This document shows positions 51,579 through 61,235 of a stretch of DNA of 64,000 nucleotides, piece by piece; within the stretch, counting starts at the first letter, position 1, and every line of letters starts with the position of its first letter. This DNA comes from CAZAPG01 sp964486935. GTDB lineage: Bacteria; Chloroflexota; Anaerolineae; 4572-78; J111. The DNA lies in contig CAZAPG010000001.1 of the NCBI GenBank assembly GCA_964486935.1, forward strand, positions 62,001-126,000. The letters are read 5' to 3'. The notes beneath the pieces are model-generated. The model had not been told where the DNA came from. It searched no databases and saw only the letters and a program-made list of their open reading frames with translations. The position numbers were made by a program, and so were the translations under genes.

Positions 51579-52430
51579 ATGAGTTACACAACCCTTATTT
51601 CTACCGAGGAATTATCGGCGCATTTGGAGGACCCCGATTGGGCAATAATTGATTGCCGCTTTTCTCTGGCCGATACGGCCCTGGGCCGGCGAGAGTATGA
51701 GCAGCGCCACATTGCCGGCGCGGTCTACGCCCACCTGGATGAAGATTTGTCGGGGCCAATTATCCCCGGCCAAACCAGCCGCCACCCGCTGCCGGAGATT
51801 GATGCTTTTGCTCAAACGTTGTCAAAGTGGGGCATTGATGAACAGGCGCAGGTAGTAGCGTATGACTCTCTGGGCGGGGCCATTGCCGCCCGGCTGTGGT
51901 GGATGCTGCGCTGGCTGGGGCACGAGGTCGTGGCCGTGCTGGATGGCGGCTGGCCCAGGTGGGAAAAAGAAGACCGACCCGCAGCCGGCGGCGTTGAGAC
52001 ACGCAAACCGCGCCGCTTTACCCCCCACCCCCGCCCCGAATTGCTGGTTAACGCCGGGCAGGTGCAGGAACTACGCGCCAACCCGGCCTACCGCCTGTTC
52101 GATGCCCGCAGCGCCGACCGCTACCGTGGCGAAAATGAAACGCTCGACCCGGTGGCCGGCCACATCCCCGGCGCGCTTTCGCTGCCGTTTGGCGACAATC
52201 TGGCCCGGGATGGCGCCTTCCTCCCGGTTGAAGAACTGCGGGCGCGGTTTGAAGCGCAGATGAGTCGCGTCCCTGCCCAACATGTTGTCTTTTATTGCGG
52301 GTCGGGGGTAACGGCGGCCCATAACGTGCTGGCCATGGCCCACGCCGGCCTGGGCGAAGCCAAACTCTACGCCGGCTCCTGGAGCGAGTGGATTACCCAC
52401 CCGGAGCGTCCGGTGGCAACCGGAGAATAA
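51579..52430 (+). CDS. Rhodanese-type sulfurtransferase (3-mercaptopyruvate sulfurtransferase-like)
   Basis: 283 residues with two rhodanese domains; the first is inactive-like, the second contains the active-site loop CGSGVTAAHN. CGSGVTA is typical of mercaptopyruvate sulfurtransferases (thiosulfate enzymes usually have CRKGVTA). The interdomain motif and LDGGWPRW are conserved. AAGGAGG precedes the ATG. Confidence 0.9.
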   Translation: MSYTTLISTEELSAHLEDPDWAIIDCRFSLADTALGRREYEQRHIAGAVYAHLDEDLSGPIIPGQTSRHPLPEIDAFAQTLSKWGIDEQAQVVAYDSLGGAIAARLWWMLRWLGHEVVAVLDGGWPRWEKEDRPAAGGVETRKPRRFTPHPRPELLVNAGQVQELRANPAYRLFDARSADRYRGENETLDPVAGHIPGALSLPFGDNLARDGAFLPVEELRARFEAQMSRVPAQHVVFYCGSGVTAAHNVLAMAHAGLGEAKLYAGSWSEWITHPERPVATGE

Positions 52431-52432
52431 CC

Positions 52433-52855
52433 TTACAGCTTTTTAATTAATTGCCAGCAATTGCCGCCAGAGTTTGAGCAATAGCTTACTTCGTCCATTA
52501 ATTTGCGGATGATGAATAATCCAAACCCTCCTTCCTGAAGCTGGCTGAGATTGGGCTTGGGTACCGCAGCCGGGTTAAAGGAGAGGCCGTTATCCTGAAA
52601 GTTGGCAATAAAACGGCGGGGAGATGTTTGTAAGATAAATGTCACTTCGATGCGGCCCTGCGACTGCTGTGAGTATGCGTGGCGCACAATATTGGTGTAA
52701 ACTTCGTGGGCGGCCAGTTGAATGTCGTGAATGACCATTTCCGATTCAAGTAAATCGTTGGCCTGCTCCAGAATGGTTGCAATACTTTCGTCTACCAGGT
52801 GCAGATATTCGTAGTCGGCTGGCAGGTCAAGTTTAATAATGTTGGTTTTTGTCAT
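52433..52855 (-). CDS. RsbW/SpoIIAB-like anti-sigma-factor ATPase
   Basis: 140 residues with the GHKL ATPase N-box (HEVYTNIVRHAY), G1 (NFQDNGLSF) and G2 (GGFGLFIIRKLMDEV). Such kinases bind a sigma factor and phosphorylate an anti-anti-sigma protein. No STAS partner is in the window. The stop lies 2 bp from the stop of the convergent sulfurtransferase gene. Confidence 0.88.
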   Translation of the reverse strand: MTKTNIIKLDLPADYEYLHLVDESIATILEQANDLLESEMVIHDIQLAAHEVYTNIVRHAYSQQSQGRIEVTFILQTSPRRFIANFQDNGLSFNPAAVPKPNLSQLQEGGFGLFIIRKLMDEVSYCSNSGGNCWQLIKKL

Positions 52856-53018
52856 ACGTTATATGGCCTGATGAGAATAAACAATCGAAATTCATTTTTC
52901 TTAATTTAACAAGTTTTACCATTAAAGTATATGATAAGAGTATTACAAATTTGCTTAAGTTAAATAGAAAGAATTGGGAAAATTAAACAGGACATTAGGG
53001 GGGTTGAAAAGAGGCAGA

Positions 53019-53047
53019 TTGTAAGTTAAGATGATTCTTAGTATAAT
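53019..53047 (+). promoter_or_regulatory. Predicted promoter of the acyl-CoA ligase gene
   Basis: TTGTAA (53019-53024), 17-bp spacer, TATAAT (53042-53047). It rules out the upstream TTG at 53048 as start codon, because that codon would precede the RNA start. Confidence 0.75.
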
Positions 53048-53077
53048 TTGTTCACCCACAATTTTTCCGGCCGATTT

Positions 53078-54757
53078 ATGCAAAAACCCTGGTTAAATTT
53101 TTACGACAAAGAAGTACCCAAAGAACTGAATATTCCGTCGCTGACCATCCCCGATTTGCTGAATAATGCGGCAGAAAAACACCCCAAACATACCGCCTGC
53201 GTATATATGGGGGCCAGAATGAACTACAGCCAGCTTAAAGAGCATGTCGACAGGCTGGCCGCGGCCTTGCAGCAGTTGGGGGTGTCCAAGGGCGACCGGG
53301 TAGCCATTATGATGCCTAACTGCCCCCAGGCCATTATTGCCTATTACGCCACGCTCTCGCTGGGGGCGGTAACGGTAATGACCAACCCGCTGTATGTAGA
53401 GCGCGAGCTTGAGCACCAATGGGGCGACTCCGGGGTCGGGGTGGTTATTAGCCTTGATATGTTCTGGCCGCAAATTGAAAAAGTCAAACAAAAATTGCCC
53501 GTCAGACATGTTATCCTGGGCGGTATTCAAGATTACATGCCGCTGGTTAAAAAAACGCTGGCCCCGCTGGCCCTGCGGCGCAAAGGCAAATGGGTCGATG
53601 TAAATTACACCGATACCGTTCACTCGTTCAAAAAGCTCATTGGCGGCCAAACTGCCTCGCCGCCGGGCAATGTTTTGCCCGATGATTTGGCCTGTTTGCA
53701 ATACACCGGCGGTACCACCGGCCTGCCCAAAGGGGCCATGCTCTCCCACCGCAACCTGATTGCCAGCATTACCCAGGTTCGCACCTTTTTACTGTTTGAA
53801 CACCAGGAGGCGCAGGATATTGCCCTGGCCATTATGCCCTTTTTTCACGTCTATGGCATGAACGGCCTGATGAATTTGGGTATGCACATGGCCGCCACTC
53901 TGGTACTCATTCCCCAGCCAGAAATCCAATCAATTGTGGATGCCATTGTGGCCGAGCGCCCCACCTTTTTTACCGGAGTGCCGGCCCTGTTTGCCGCGCT
54001 TAACAACTATCACTCCATTGATAAAGTTGATTTGACCTCCATTAAGGCCATATTTAGCGGCGCGGCCCCTCTACCCATCGACGTGATGGAAAAATTTGAG
54101 GAGCGCACCGGCGCGCGCATTGCCGAAGCCTACGGCATGACCGAAGCCTCGTCGGTAACGCACGTTAACCCGTTAAAAGGGCAGCGTAAATTTGGCAGCA
54201 TTGGCATCCCCGTTATTGGCACCGACGCCAAAATTGTGGATATTGAAGACCCCACCAAAGAGTTAGGCGCAGGCCAGGTAGGCGAGCTAATGGTCAAAGG
54301 CCCCCAGGTAATGCAAGGCTACTGGAACAAACCCGATGAAACCGCCACCGCCATGCTCGACGGCTGGCTGCGCACCGGCGATATCGCCCGGATGGATGAA
54401 GAAGGCTATTTTTATATTGTTGACCGCAAAAAAGATGTCATTCTCAGCGCCGGATTTAACGTTTACCCCCGCGAGGTAGAAGAGGTGCTGCACCAGCACC
54501 CCAAAATACAAGAAGCCGCCGTAGTGGGCCTGCCCGATGGCCTGCGCGGCGAAAAAATTACCGCTTACATAAAACTGAACCCCGGCGAAACCGCAACCGC
54601 CGCCGAAATTCGCGCCTTTTGCCGGGAGCGGCTGGCCCCGTACAAACAGCCGCGCAAAATTATTTTCCGCGATGACCTCCCCAAATCGCTTGCCGGCAAA
54701 GTTCTCCGCCGCGAGCTGCGGGAGGACGCCCTGGTTGAATCAGACCAGGATGCCTGA
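53078..54757 (+). CDS. Long-chain-fatty-acid-CoA ligase-like enzyme (AMP-forming)
   Basis: 559 residues from the ATG at 53078. The ANL motifs are LQYTGGTTGLPKGAML (P-loop), GMTEASSVTH, GWLRTGDIARMDEEGYFYIVDR and the C-terminal KQPRKIIFRDDLPKSLAGKVLRREL with the catalytic lysine. It activates a carboxylic acid via an acyl-adenylate. The N-terminus (WLNFYDKEVPKELNIP) fits FadD-like enzymes. Chain length is not predictable. Confidence 0.9.
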   Translation: MQKPWLNFYDKEVPKELNIPSLTIPDLLNNAAEKHPKHTACVYMGARMNYSQLKEHVDRLAAALQQLGVSKGDRVAIMMPNCPQAIIAYYATLSLGAVTVMTNPLYVERELEHQWGDSGVGVVISLDMFWPQIEKVKQKLPVRHVILGGIQDYMPLVKKTLAPLALRRKGKWVDVNYTDTVHSFKKLIGGQTASPPGNVLPDDLACLQYTGGTTGLPKGAMLSHRNLIASITQVRTFLLFEHQEAQDIALAIMPFFHVYGMNGLMNLGMHMAATLVLIPQPEIQSIVDAIVAERPTFFTGVPALFAALNNYHSIDKVDLTSIKAIFSGAAPLPIDVMEKFEERTGARIAEAYGMTEASSVTHVNPLKGQRKFGSIGIPVIGTDAKIVDIEDPTKELGAGQVGELMVKGPQVMQGYWNKPDETATAMLDGWLRTGDIARMDEEGYFYIVDRKKDVILSAGFNVYPREVEEVLHQHPKIQEAAVVGLPDGLRGEKITAYIKLNPGETATAAEIRAFCRERLAPYKQPRKIIFRDDLPKSLAGKVLRRELREDALVESDQDA

Positions 54758-54791
54758 AACCGCCTGAGTAATTAGAGCTGACGAGTTTTAT

Positions 54792-54846
54792 GAGTTTATA
54801 GAGCGGTGCAACTTAACCTGCCGCTTTACAATGATGCTATAAACTC
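54792..54846. repeat. Inverted repeat in the ligase-protease gap
   Basis: Perfect 10-bp arms GAGTTTATAG (54792-54801) and CTATAAACTC (54837-54846) with a long loop. No T-run; function unclear. Confidence 0.5.
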
Positions 54847-54886
54847 AACCCGCTTAACTTTCTCTAAACTTCGGCTTAAAAAATCC

Positions 54887-54914
54887 TTGACCTTACCATC
54901 TAAAAAATTATAAT
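54887..54914 (+). promoter_or_regulatory. Predicted promoter of the tricorn-type protease gene
   Basis: TTGACC (54887-54892), 16-bp spacer, TATAAT (54909-54914); start codon 95 bp downstream. Confidence 0.72.
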
Positions 54915-55008
54915 TTCTGTTAAGCCGCTTTTTGTTGCGCTTCTGCGGCGACTCCCATTTCCCTTGGAAGAGGGGTTGGGGGTGAGAGCTATTTTCCGAG
55001 GAGTCAGC

Positions 55009-58000
55009 ATGACAACAGATGGTTATTATCGCTTTCCAACAATTTACAAAAACGAGGTGGTCTTTGTAAGCGAAGATGACCTGTGGGCGGTTTCCGCCGG
55101 CGGGGGCGTTGCCCGCCGCCTGACCGCCAACCTGGGGTTAACTTCTCACCCGGCCTTCTCGCCCGATGGCAAACTGCTGGCCTTTGTTGGCCGCGAAGAT
55201 GGCGAGGCCGAAGTGTATGTAATGCCCGCGGTGGGCGGCCCGGCTACCCGGCTTACCTATCTTGGCAGCGCTACTACCGTGCTGGGCTGGACCTCCGCCG
55301 GCAAAATTGTATTTGCCAGCGATGCCGGCTCGCCGTTTAGAGCCTTGACCACGCTGTACACCATTAGCCCCCAGGGTGGGCAGCCGGAGCAGTTGCCTTA
55401 CGGCCCGGCCCGCTCCATTTCTTTTGGGCCGGATGGCGGCGTGGTGCTGGGGCGGCGCTCGCACGAAATAGCCAACTGGAAACGCTATCGCGGCGGCACC
55501 GCCGGCGATATCTGGATTGATGTCAAAGGCAACGGTAAATTCAAATCGTTGCTCAAGGTAGAAAGCAACCTGGTCAACCCTATCTGGCTGGGCCAGCGCA
55601 TTTATTTTTTATCTGACCACGAAGGCATTGGCAATTTGTACTCTTGCACCCCTAAAGGCGCCGACATGCGTCGCCACACCGACCACGAAGATTTTTACGT
55701 GCGCCAACCCTCCTCCGACGGCCAACGGATTATTTACCGGGCCGGCGCCGATTTGTATATTTTTGACCCGGCCAAAGAAAAGTCAAACAAAAAAGCCGTT
55801 AAAAAAATAAACATCAAATTTCACAGCCCCCAGGTTCAGCGCAACCGCAAATTTGTCAAGCCGGCCTCGTATCTGGATTATTACACGCTTCATCCCGCCG
55901 GGCACAGCCTGGCCCTGACCGCGCGCGGCAAGGCTTTTGCCATGTCAAACTGGGAAGGGGGCGTGCTGCAATACGGCCAGCCGCACAGCGCGCGTTACCG
56001 CCTGATAGAGTGGCTCAACGATGGCAAACGGCTGGTTATGGTTAGCGACGCCACCGGCGAGGAGGCGCTGGAGATACACGCGGAAAACCCCAACTCTCCA
56101 GCCGAACGCACCGTAGAGCGCCTGGAAGCGCTGGATATGGGCCGGGCTATCTTTCTAAAAGTTTCGCCCCGCCACGATGAGTTGATTTTGGCCAACCACC
56201 GCTTTGAGTTGATCCATGTGGATTTGGAAAAAAAGAGCGCCAACGTGCTGGATAAAAGCAACTTTGGCCGCATTGCCGGGGCCGACTGGTCGCCCGACGG
56301 CAAATGGGTGGTGTACGGCTTTAGAACCTCGCAATTTAGCTCGGCCATCAAGCTGTATCATCTGGAAAGCGGCCAAACCCACTACGTTACCAAACCCAAC
56401 GACCTGCACGATTTTGGCCCCAGCTTTGACCCCGATGGCAAATACCTCTACTTTATCTCCTATCGAGATTTTGACCCGGTTTACGATAGCCACTATTTTG
56501 ACCTTAATTTTCCACGCGGCAGCCGGCCTTATCTGGTAACATTACAAAAAGATTTGCCTTCGCCATTTGTTAACCTGCCCAACCACATTGCCGAAGAAAC
56601 CGACAACCACAAAGCCGATGAGTCGCCCAAACCCGCCGACGCCAAAGAGGAGAAGAAAAGCGCCCCGCCGGAAAAACCGGCAGAAGAGGCCTTTAAAATA
56701 GAGCTGGACGGGATTGAAAACCGCATCGAGGCCTTTCCCGTGTCCGAAGGTCGCTACCACCAGATACGGGGCGTTAAAGATAAGGCGCTGTTTACCTCCT
56801 CGCCCATCGAGGGTAGCCTGGGCCGAAGCTGGCGCAACAGCGATACCGAGGTGGGCAGCGGCATTTTAGAAATGTACGACCTGGTTGAAAAGAAAAAAGA
56901 GTTTGTGGTTAACGGCCTGAACGGGTTTGACGTGTCGCGCGATAGACGCTTTATCATCTATCGCTCTGGCAAAAACCTGCGCGTGCTCAAGGCCGGCGAA
57001 AAGCCGGATAACAACGCCACCGGGTATAACAAAAAAAGCGGCTGGATTCAACTAAACCGGGTGCGGGTGGCGGTTAACCCGCCCGAAGAGTGGCAGCAAA
57101 TGTTCCGCGAAGCCTGGCGCTTGCAGCGCGACCACTTTTGGACCGAGGACATGTCGAAGGTAGATTGGCAGGAAGTTTACCGCCGCTACTACCCGCTCAT
57201 CGACCGGGTGGCAACCCGCTCAGAATTTTCTGACTTGCTGTGGGAAATGCAGGGCGAATTGGGCACTTCTCACGCTTATGAATTGGGCGGCGACTACCGG
57301 GCCACGCCCCGCTACCAGCAGGGCTTTTTGGGCGCAGATTTTGAGTACGACCCCCACAGCGACGGCTACCGCATTACCCACATCATTCAGGGCGACTCCT
57401 GGCAAGAGCGGTTTGATTCGCCGCTGAATCAATTGGGGGCCAACGTGCAGCCAGGCGATATTGTGCTGGCTATCGACGGGCAGCGGCTGGGCCGGGATGT
57501 GTCGCCCCAGCAAATACTGGTCAACCAGGCCACCGCCGAAGTGCAGTTGACGCTACTTTCGCCCAACGGGGCGGGCGGCGCTAACGGCAACAGTAACGAT
57601 AGCGCCAAACCGTCGCCCCGCACCGTTTTGGTTAAAACCCTGTCCGATGAAACCCCGGCCCGCTACCGGGAGTGGGTAGAAAATAACCGCCGCCGCGTTC
57701 ACCGGGAAACGGGCGGACGGGTAGGCTATGTGCATATTCCCGATATGGGGCCGTTTGGCTACGCCGAGTTTCACCGTTATTACATGTCGGAATCTGAGCG
57801 AGAGGGGCTAATTGTAGACGTGCGCTTTAACGGGGGCGGGCATGTGTCGCAACTGCTGGTTGAAAAGCTGGCGCGCCGCCATTTGGGCTACCGCAAGCCG
57901 CGCTATGGCGAAATTTGGCCTTATCCCATGCACGCCGTACTGGGGCCAATTGTGGCGCTTACCAACGAGTACGCCGGCTCCGACGGTGATATTTTTAGCC

Positions 58001-58353
58001 ACGTGTTCAAACTGCTGGGGCTGGGGCCGCTCATTGGCAAACGCACCTGGGGCGGAGTGGTGGGCATCTGGCCGCGCCACTCGCTGGTGGATGGCACGCT
58101 GACCACCCAGCCAGAGGTTTCAACCTGGTTTGAAGATGTGGGCTGGGGCGTGGAAAATTACGGCACCGACCCCGACATAGAAGTGGATATTAAGCCGCAG
58201 GATTACGCCCAGGGTAAAGACCCCCAACTGGAGCGGGGCCTCGCCGAGATTCTGAAATTGCTGGAAGAGAACCCGCCTCGCATTCCCGATTTTGGGCCGT
58301 GGCCCAGCCGCGCCCTGCCTCAATTACCCAAATTAAAAAAGAAAAAAAAGTAG
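55009..58353 (+). CDS. Tricorn-type protease (S41 family)
   Basis: 1114 residues from the ATG at 55009 (GAGGAG upstream; an upstream in-frame TTG is unsupported). The N-terminal half is a beta-propeller region with SPDGKLLAFVGRED- and SPDGKWVVYGF-type blades; a charged Lys/Glu/Pro-rich linker (about 530-565) follows; then the tricorn core domain, a PDZ domain (about 800-870) and the S41 catalytic domain. Tricorn active-site equivalents are S754/H755 (GTSHAY), nucleophile S991 (GSDGD) and E1049 (VENYG). No signal peptide is seen, so it is probably a cytoplasmic large peptidase working after the proteasome or other proteases. Confidence 0.92.
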   Translation: MTTDGYYRFPTIYKNEVVFVSEDDLWAVSAGGGVARRLTANLGLTSHPAFSPDGKLLAFVGREDGEAEVYVMPAVGGPATRLTYLGSATTVLGWTSAGKIVFASDAGSPFRALTTLYTISPQGGQPEQLPYGPARSISFGPDGGVVLGRRSHEIANWKRYRGGTAGDIWIDVKGNGKFKSLLKVESNLVNPIWLGQRIYFLSDHEGIGNLYSCTPKGADMRRHTDHEDFYVRQPSSDGQRIIYRAGADLYIFDPAKEKSNKKAVKKINIKFHSPQVQRNRKFVKPASYLDYYTLHPAGHSLALTARGKAFAMSNWEGGVLQYGQPHSARYRLIEWLNDGKRLVMVSDATGEEALEIHAENPNSPAERTVERLEALDMGRAIFLKVSPRHDELILANHRFELIHVDLEKKSANVLDKSNFGRIAGADWSPDGKWVVYGFRTSQFSSAIKLYHLESGQTHYVTKPNDLHDFGPSFDPDGKYLYFISYRDFDPVYDSHYFDLNFPRGSRPYLVTLQKDLPSPFVNLPNHIAEETDNHKADESPKPADAKEEKKSAPPEKPAEEAFKIELDGIENRIEAFPVSEGRYHQIRGVKDKALFTSSPIEGSLGRSWRNSDTEVGSGILEMYDLVEKKKEFVVNGLNGFDVSRDRRFIIYRSGKNLRVLKAGEKPDNNATGYNKKSGWIQLNRVRVAVNPPEEWQQMFREAWRLQRDHFWTEDMSKVDWQEVYRRYYPLIDRVATRSEFSDLLWEMQGELGTSHAYELGGDYRATPRYQQGFLGADFEYDPHSDGYRITHIIQGDSWQERFDSPLNQLGANVQPGDIVLAIDGQRLGRDVSPQQILVNQATAEVQLTLLSPNGAGGANGNSNDSAKPSPRTVLVKTLSDETPARYREWVENNRRRVHRETGGRVGYVHIPDMGPFGYAEFHRYYMSESEREGLIVDVRFNGGGHVSQLLVEKLARRHLGYRKPRYGEIWPYPMHAVLGPIVALTNEYAGSDGDIFSHVFKLLGLGPLIGKRTWGGVVGIWPRHSLVDGTLTTQPEVSTWFEDVGWGVENYGTDPDIEVDIKPQDYAQGKDPQLERGLAEILKLLEENPPRIPDFGPWPSRALPQLPKLKKKKK

Positions 58354-58424
58354 CCCCGCAGCCAATACCAGACAATCCGTTGTAGTTGTTTGCCGCTTCG
58401 TAACTTCTCAATTTTTCGGGGTAA

Positions 58425-58457
58425 AGACCGCAGAGGTTTTTAAAACCTCTGCGGTCT
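58425..58457. repeat. Perfect 16-bp-arm palindrome (dispersed repeat candidate or protease-gene terminator)
   Basis: AGACCGCAGAGGTTTT, one T, then AAAACCTCTGCGGTCT. It would form a long cruciform or hairpin. It lies 72 bp after the protease stop. No T-run follows. Confidence 0.8.
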
Positions 58458-58614
58458 GGCAGGGTGCTCCCCGAATTATCGAGATGATACGCCGCTTCTG
58501 TAACATTTGTTCTAATCTTTAAGGTAGTTGGGTTAACTATACAATATGTAGTAGTTATATCTGTTTGCTATCTACTATATGTAGGGTTTGTGAAAATTTT
58601 CTCGCACAATTAAC

Positions 58615-58643
58615 TTGAGAAAATACCAGAAATCGGGTATAAT
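58615..58643 (+). promoter_or_regulatory. Predicted promoter of gyrB
   Basis: TTGAGA (58615-58620), 17-bp spacer, TATAAT (58638-58643), about 40 bp before the start codon. Confidence 0.82.
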
Positions 58644-58682
58644 TACTTGTCTAATTAATAGTGATTTCTGGAGGCTTTGTTA

Positions 58683-60617
58683 ATGGCTACTGCTGTTCCA
58701 AACAATTATACGGCCGATAAAATAACCGTGTTAGAAGGGCTTGAAGCGGTTCGGCGTCGCCCCGGTATGTACGTGGGTGGCACCGATATAAAAGCCTTGC
58801 ATCACTTGATTTACGAGGTAGTCGATAACTCAATTGACGAGGCGCTGGCCGGTTATTGTGACCATATTCAAATAACTATTCATCCCGATGAAAGCGTCTC
58901 GGTGAGCGATAATGGCCGGGGCATTCCGGTTACAGAACATCCCCAAAAGAAGATTTCGTCTCTGGAATTGGTGATGACAACCCTGCACGCCGGCGGCAAG
59001 TTTGACCGCGATAGCTACAAGGTATCCGGCGGTTTGCACGGCGTGGGCGTGTCGGCGGTAAATGCCCTGAGCGAGTGGCTGGTGGCCGAAGTGGTGCGCG
59101 ACGGCGGCGTGTGGAAGCAAGAATACAAGCGCGGTTTGCCTCAGGGGCCGGTCAAACAAATTGCCAAACTCCCCGCCGGCAAAGAAGATAAAACCGGCAC
59201 CAAAATCACTTTCCGCTACGACCCGGAAATCTTTAAAGATGTCACCGGCTACAACTGGAGTACGCTCCTGGTTCGCTTTAGAGAAATGGCCTTTGTAACC
59301 AAGGGAATCCGCATAACTTTTAAGGACGAACGGGTTGCCCCCCTGAAGGAGCACACCTTTTATTTTGAAGGCGGCGTTACCTCGTTTGTGCGTTACCTTA
59401 ACCGCAATCGCCGCGCCCTGCACGACCCCATTTACGTGGAAAAAACTGTGGACGATATTGGGGTTGAAGTTGCCATTCAATATACCGACGCCTACACCGA
59501 AAGCGTGTACGCTTTTGCCAACACCATCCACACCCCTGATGGCGGCACGCACCTGACCGGTTTGCGCGGGGCGCTGACCCGCACCATTAATGATTACGCC
59601 CGCAAAAATAACCTGCTCAAAGATAACGACAGCAATTTTACCGGCGATGACACCCGCGAAGGTTTGACCGCCATTGTTTCTGTTAAGCACCCCGACCCGC
59701 AGTTTGAGAGTCAAACCAAAGTAAAACTAATGAACGCCGAGGTCAAAAACATTGTTGAATCGGTGGTGGCCGACGCCTTCTCTGAATTTATGGAGCAAAA
59801 CTCGCGCAGCGCCAAAACCATTGTTGACAAATGTCTCACCTCCTCGCGGGCGCGTGATGCGGCCAAAAAAGCCCGTGAACTGGTATTGCGTAAAAGCGCG
59901 TTAGAAAGCAGCACCCTGCCCGGCAAGCTGGCCGATTGCTCCAGCCGCGACCCGCAGAGCACCGAACTTTATATTGTTGAGGGCGACAGCGCCGGCGGCA
60001 GCGCCAAGCAGGGCCGCGACCGCCGCTTTCAGGCCATTTTGCCACTGCGTGGTAAAATTCTCAACACCGAACGCGCCCGCCTGGACAAAATTCTGGGCAA
60101 TAACGAGGTGAAAGCCCTCATCACCGCTTTGGGCACCGGCATTGGCGATGATTTTAACATCGAGGGGCTGCGCTATGGCCGGGTAATTATCATGACCGAC
60201 GCCGACGTGGACGGTTCCCATATTCGCACGCTCCTGCTAACTTTCTTCTTCCGTTACATGCCGGAGTTGATAGAGCACGGCCATCTGTTTATTGCCCAGC
60301 CGCCGCTTTACAGAATTGCCCACAAAAAAGATGTGGCCTATGTTTATACCGAAGCCGAAAAAGAAGCCTATGTATCTAACTTTAACGGCAACGCCAGCGC
60401 CCTTAATTTGCAGCGATACAAAGGTTTGGGCGAGATGAACCCGGAGCAGTTGTGGGAAACCACCATGGACCCCGAAGTACGCACCATTTTGCAAGTCACC
60501 ATTGAGGATGCCGCCGCCGCCGATAGAACTTTCGATATGCTGATGGGCGCCGCCGTGGCCCCGCGCCGCAAGTTTATTCAAACGCACGCCAAGCAGGTGC
60601 AGAATTTGGATATTTAG
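58683..60617 (+). CDS. gyrB: GyrB, DNA gyrase subunit B
   Basis: 644 residues, normal for type II topoisomerase B subunits. GHKL ATPase motifs are EVVDNSIDEALAGY, DNGRGIPV and GGLHGVGVSAVNALS; TOPRIM motifs are EGDSAGGSAKQGRDR and DADVDGSHIRTLLLTFFFR; the C-terminus shows RYKGLGEMNPEQLWETTMDP. The ATG at 58683 has GGAGG 8 nt upstream. With GyrA, not in the window, it introduces negative supercoils. ParE is the main alternative, but the sequence and length favour GyrB. Confidence 0.93.
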   Translation: MATAVPNNYTADKITVLEGLEAVRRRPGMYVGGTDIKALHHLIYEVVDNSIDEALAGYCDHIQITIHPDESVSVSDNGRGIPVTEHPQKKISSLELVMTTLHAGGKFDRDSYKVSGGLHGVGVSAVNALSEWLVAEVVRDGGVWKQEYKRGLPQGPVKQIAKLPAGKEDKTGTKITFRYDPEIFKDVTGYNWSTLLVRFREMAFVTKGIRITFKDERVAPLKEHTFYFEGGVTSFVRYLNRNRRALHDPIYVEKTVDDIGVEVAIQYTDAYTESVYAFANTIHTPDGGTHLTGLRGALTRTINDYARKNNLLKDNDSNFTGDDTREGLTAIVSVKHPDPQFESQTKVKLMNAEVKNIVESVVADAFSEFMEQNSRSAKTIVDKCLTSSRARDAAKKARELVLRKSALESSTLPGKLADCSSRDPQSTELYIVEGDSAGGSAKQGRDRRFQAILPLRGKILNTERARLDKILGNNEVKALITALGTGIGDDFNIEGLRYGRVIIMTDADVDGSHIRTLLLTFFFRYMPELIEHGHLFIAQPPLYRIAHKKDVAYVYTEAEKEAYVSNFNGNASALNLQRYKGLGEMNPEQLWETTMDPEVRTILQVTIEDAAAADRTFDMLMGAAVAPRRKFIQTHAKQVQNLDI

Positions 60618-61220
60618 TTGACCTTTGAAGTTGAAGTGAAAGCTCGCCTGTCGAACCCGGCCGGCGTTGAAGCGCAGGCCGCCCGCTTGGGTGTCTTTGA
60701 AAAGGAGGTAATCAAAGAAGATATCTACTTTCGACGGCGCGGCGATACCGAGGCCATTCCCAAAGAGCGCTATCGCCTGCGCCGGGAGGCGGGCCGGGCA
60801 ATTGTAACCTTTAAGCAAAAAGTGCAGCAACAAGGCGTGGAAGTCAACCGCGAGACGGAATTTGAGGTTGACAATGCCCACGCCTTTTTTCAATTTTGCA
60901 ACCGCTTTGGCTTTGAGCCGTTTGTGGTCAAGCGCAAAAAATCGCGGGTGTACCGGATTGGCCGGGCGCGCGCGGAGTTCAATGAGGTGGAACACCTGGG
61001 CCATTTTATCGAGATTGAGATTTTGTGCGACGAGGAAGACAAGCTACTGATTGCCCGCACCGAAGTGGCCCGGCTGCTTAACCAGTTGGGTCTAACTGCC
61101 GAGGATGTTGAACCCCGTTACTATATCGACCTGCTGCAACAGGTTTACCCGGTGCGCTATCGCTTTGTGGATGACCCTACTCTGGATTGGCCCTTTGAGG
61201 AAGTGGCGATTGAAGATTAG
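60618..61220 (+). CDS. CYTH-domain protein (CyaB/ThTPase-like, class IV adenylate cyclase family)
   Basis: 200 residues. The CYTH signature ExExK is seen as FEVEVKAR at the very N-terminus, with basic strands RYRLRREAGRAIVTFKQK and KKSRVYRIGRARAEF. Members hydrolyse triphosphates or cyclise ATP; the activity cannot be assigned. Translation probably starts at the TTG directly after the gyrB stop, since the signature would otherwise be cut. Co-transcribed with gyrB. Confidence 0.82.
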   Translation: MTFEVEVKARLSNPAGVEAQAARLGVFEKEVIKEDIYFRRRGDTEAIPKERYRLRREAGRAIVTFKQKVQQQGVEVNRETEFEVDNAHAFFQFCNRFGFEPFVVKRKKSRVYRIGRARAEFNEVEHLGHFIEIEILCDEEDKLLIARTEVARLLNQLGLTAEDVEPRYYIDLLQQVYPVRYRFVDDPTLDWPFEEVAIED

Positions 61221-61235
61221 CCGGTTGACGATTAA

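Larger units (their letters stand above)
58354..58682. other. 329-bp intergenic region upstream of gyrB
   Basis: No gene seen. It holds a 33-bp near-perfect palindrome (58425-58457), an AT-rich stretch, and the gyrB promoter (58615-58643). Confidence 0.7.

Noticed and set aside
53048..53077. TTG start giving a 10-residue longer acyl-CoA ligase
   Set aside because: It begins 1 nt after the -10 box and would lie upstream of the RNA start.
54964..55008. TTG start giving a 15-residue longer protease
   Set aside because: No ribosome binding site, and the ATG at 55009 has GAGGAG at good spacing.
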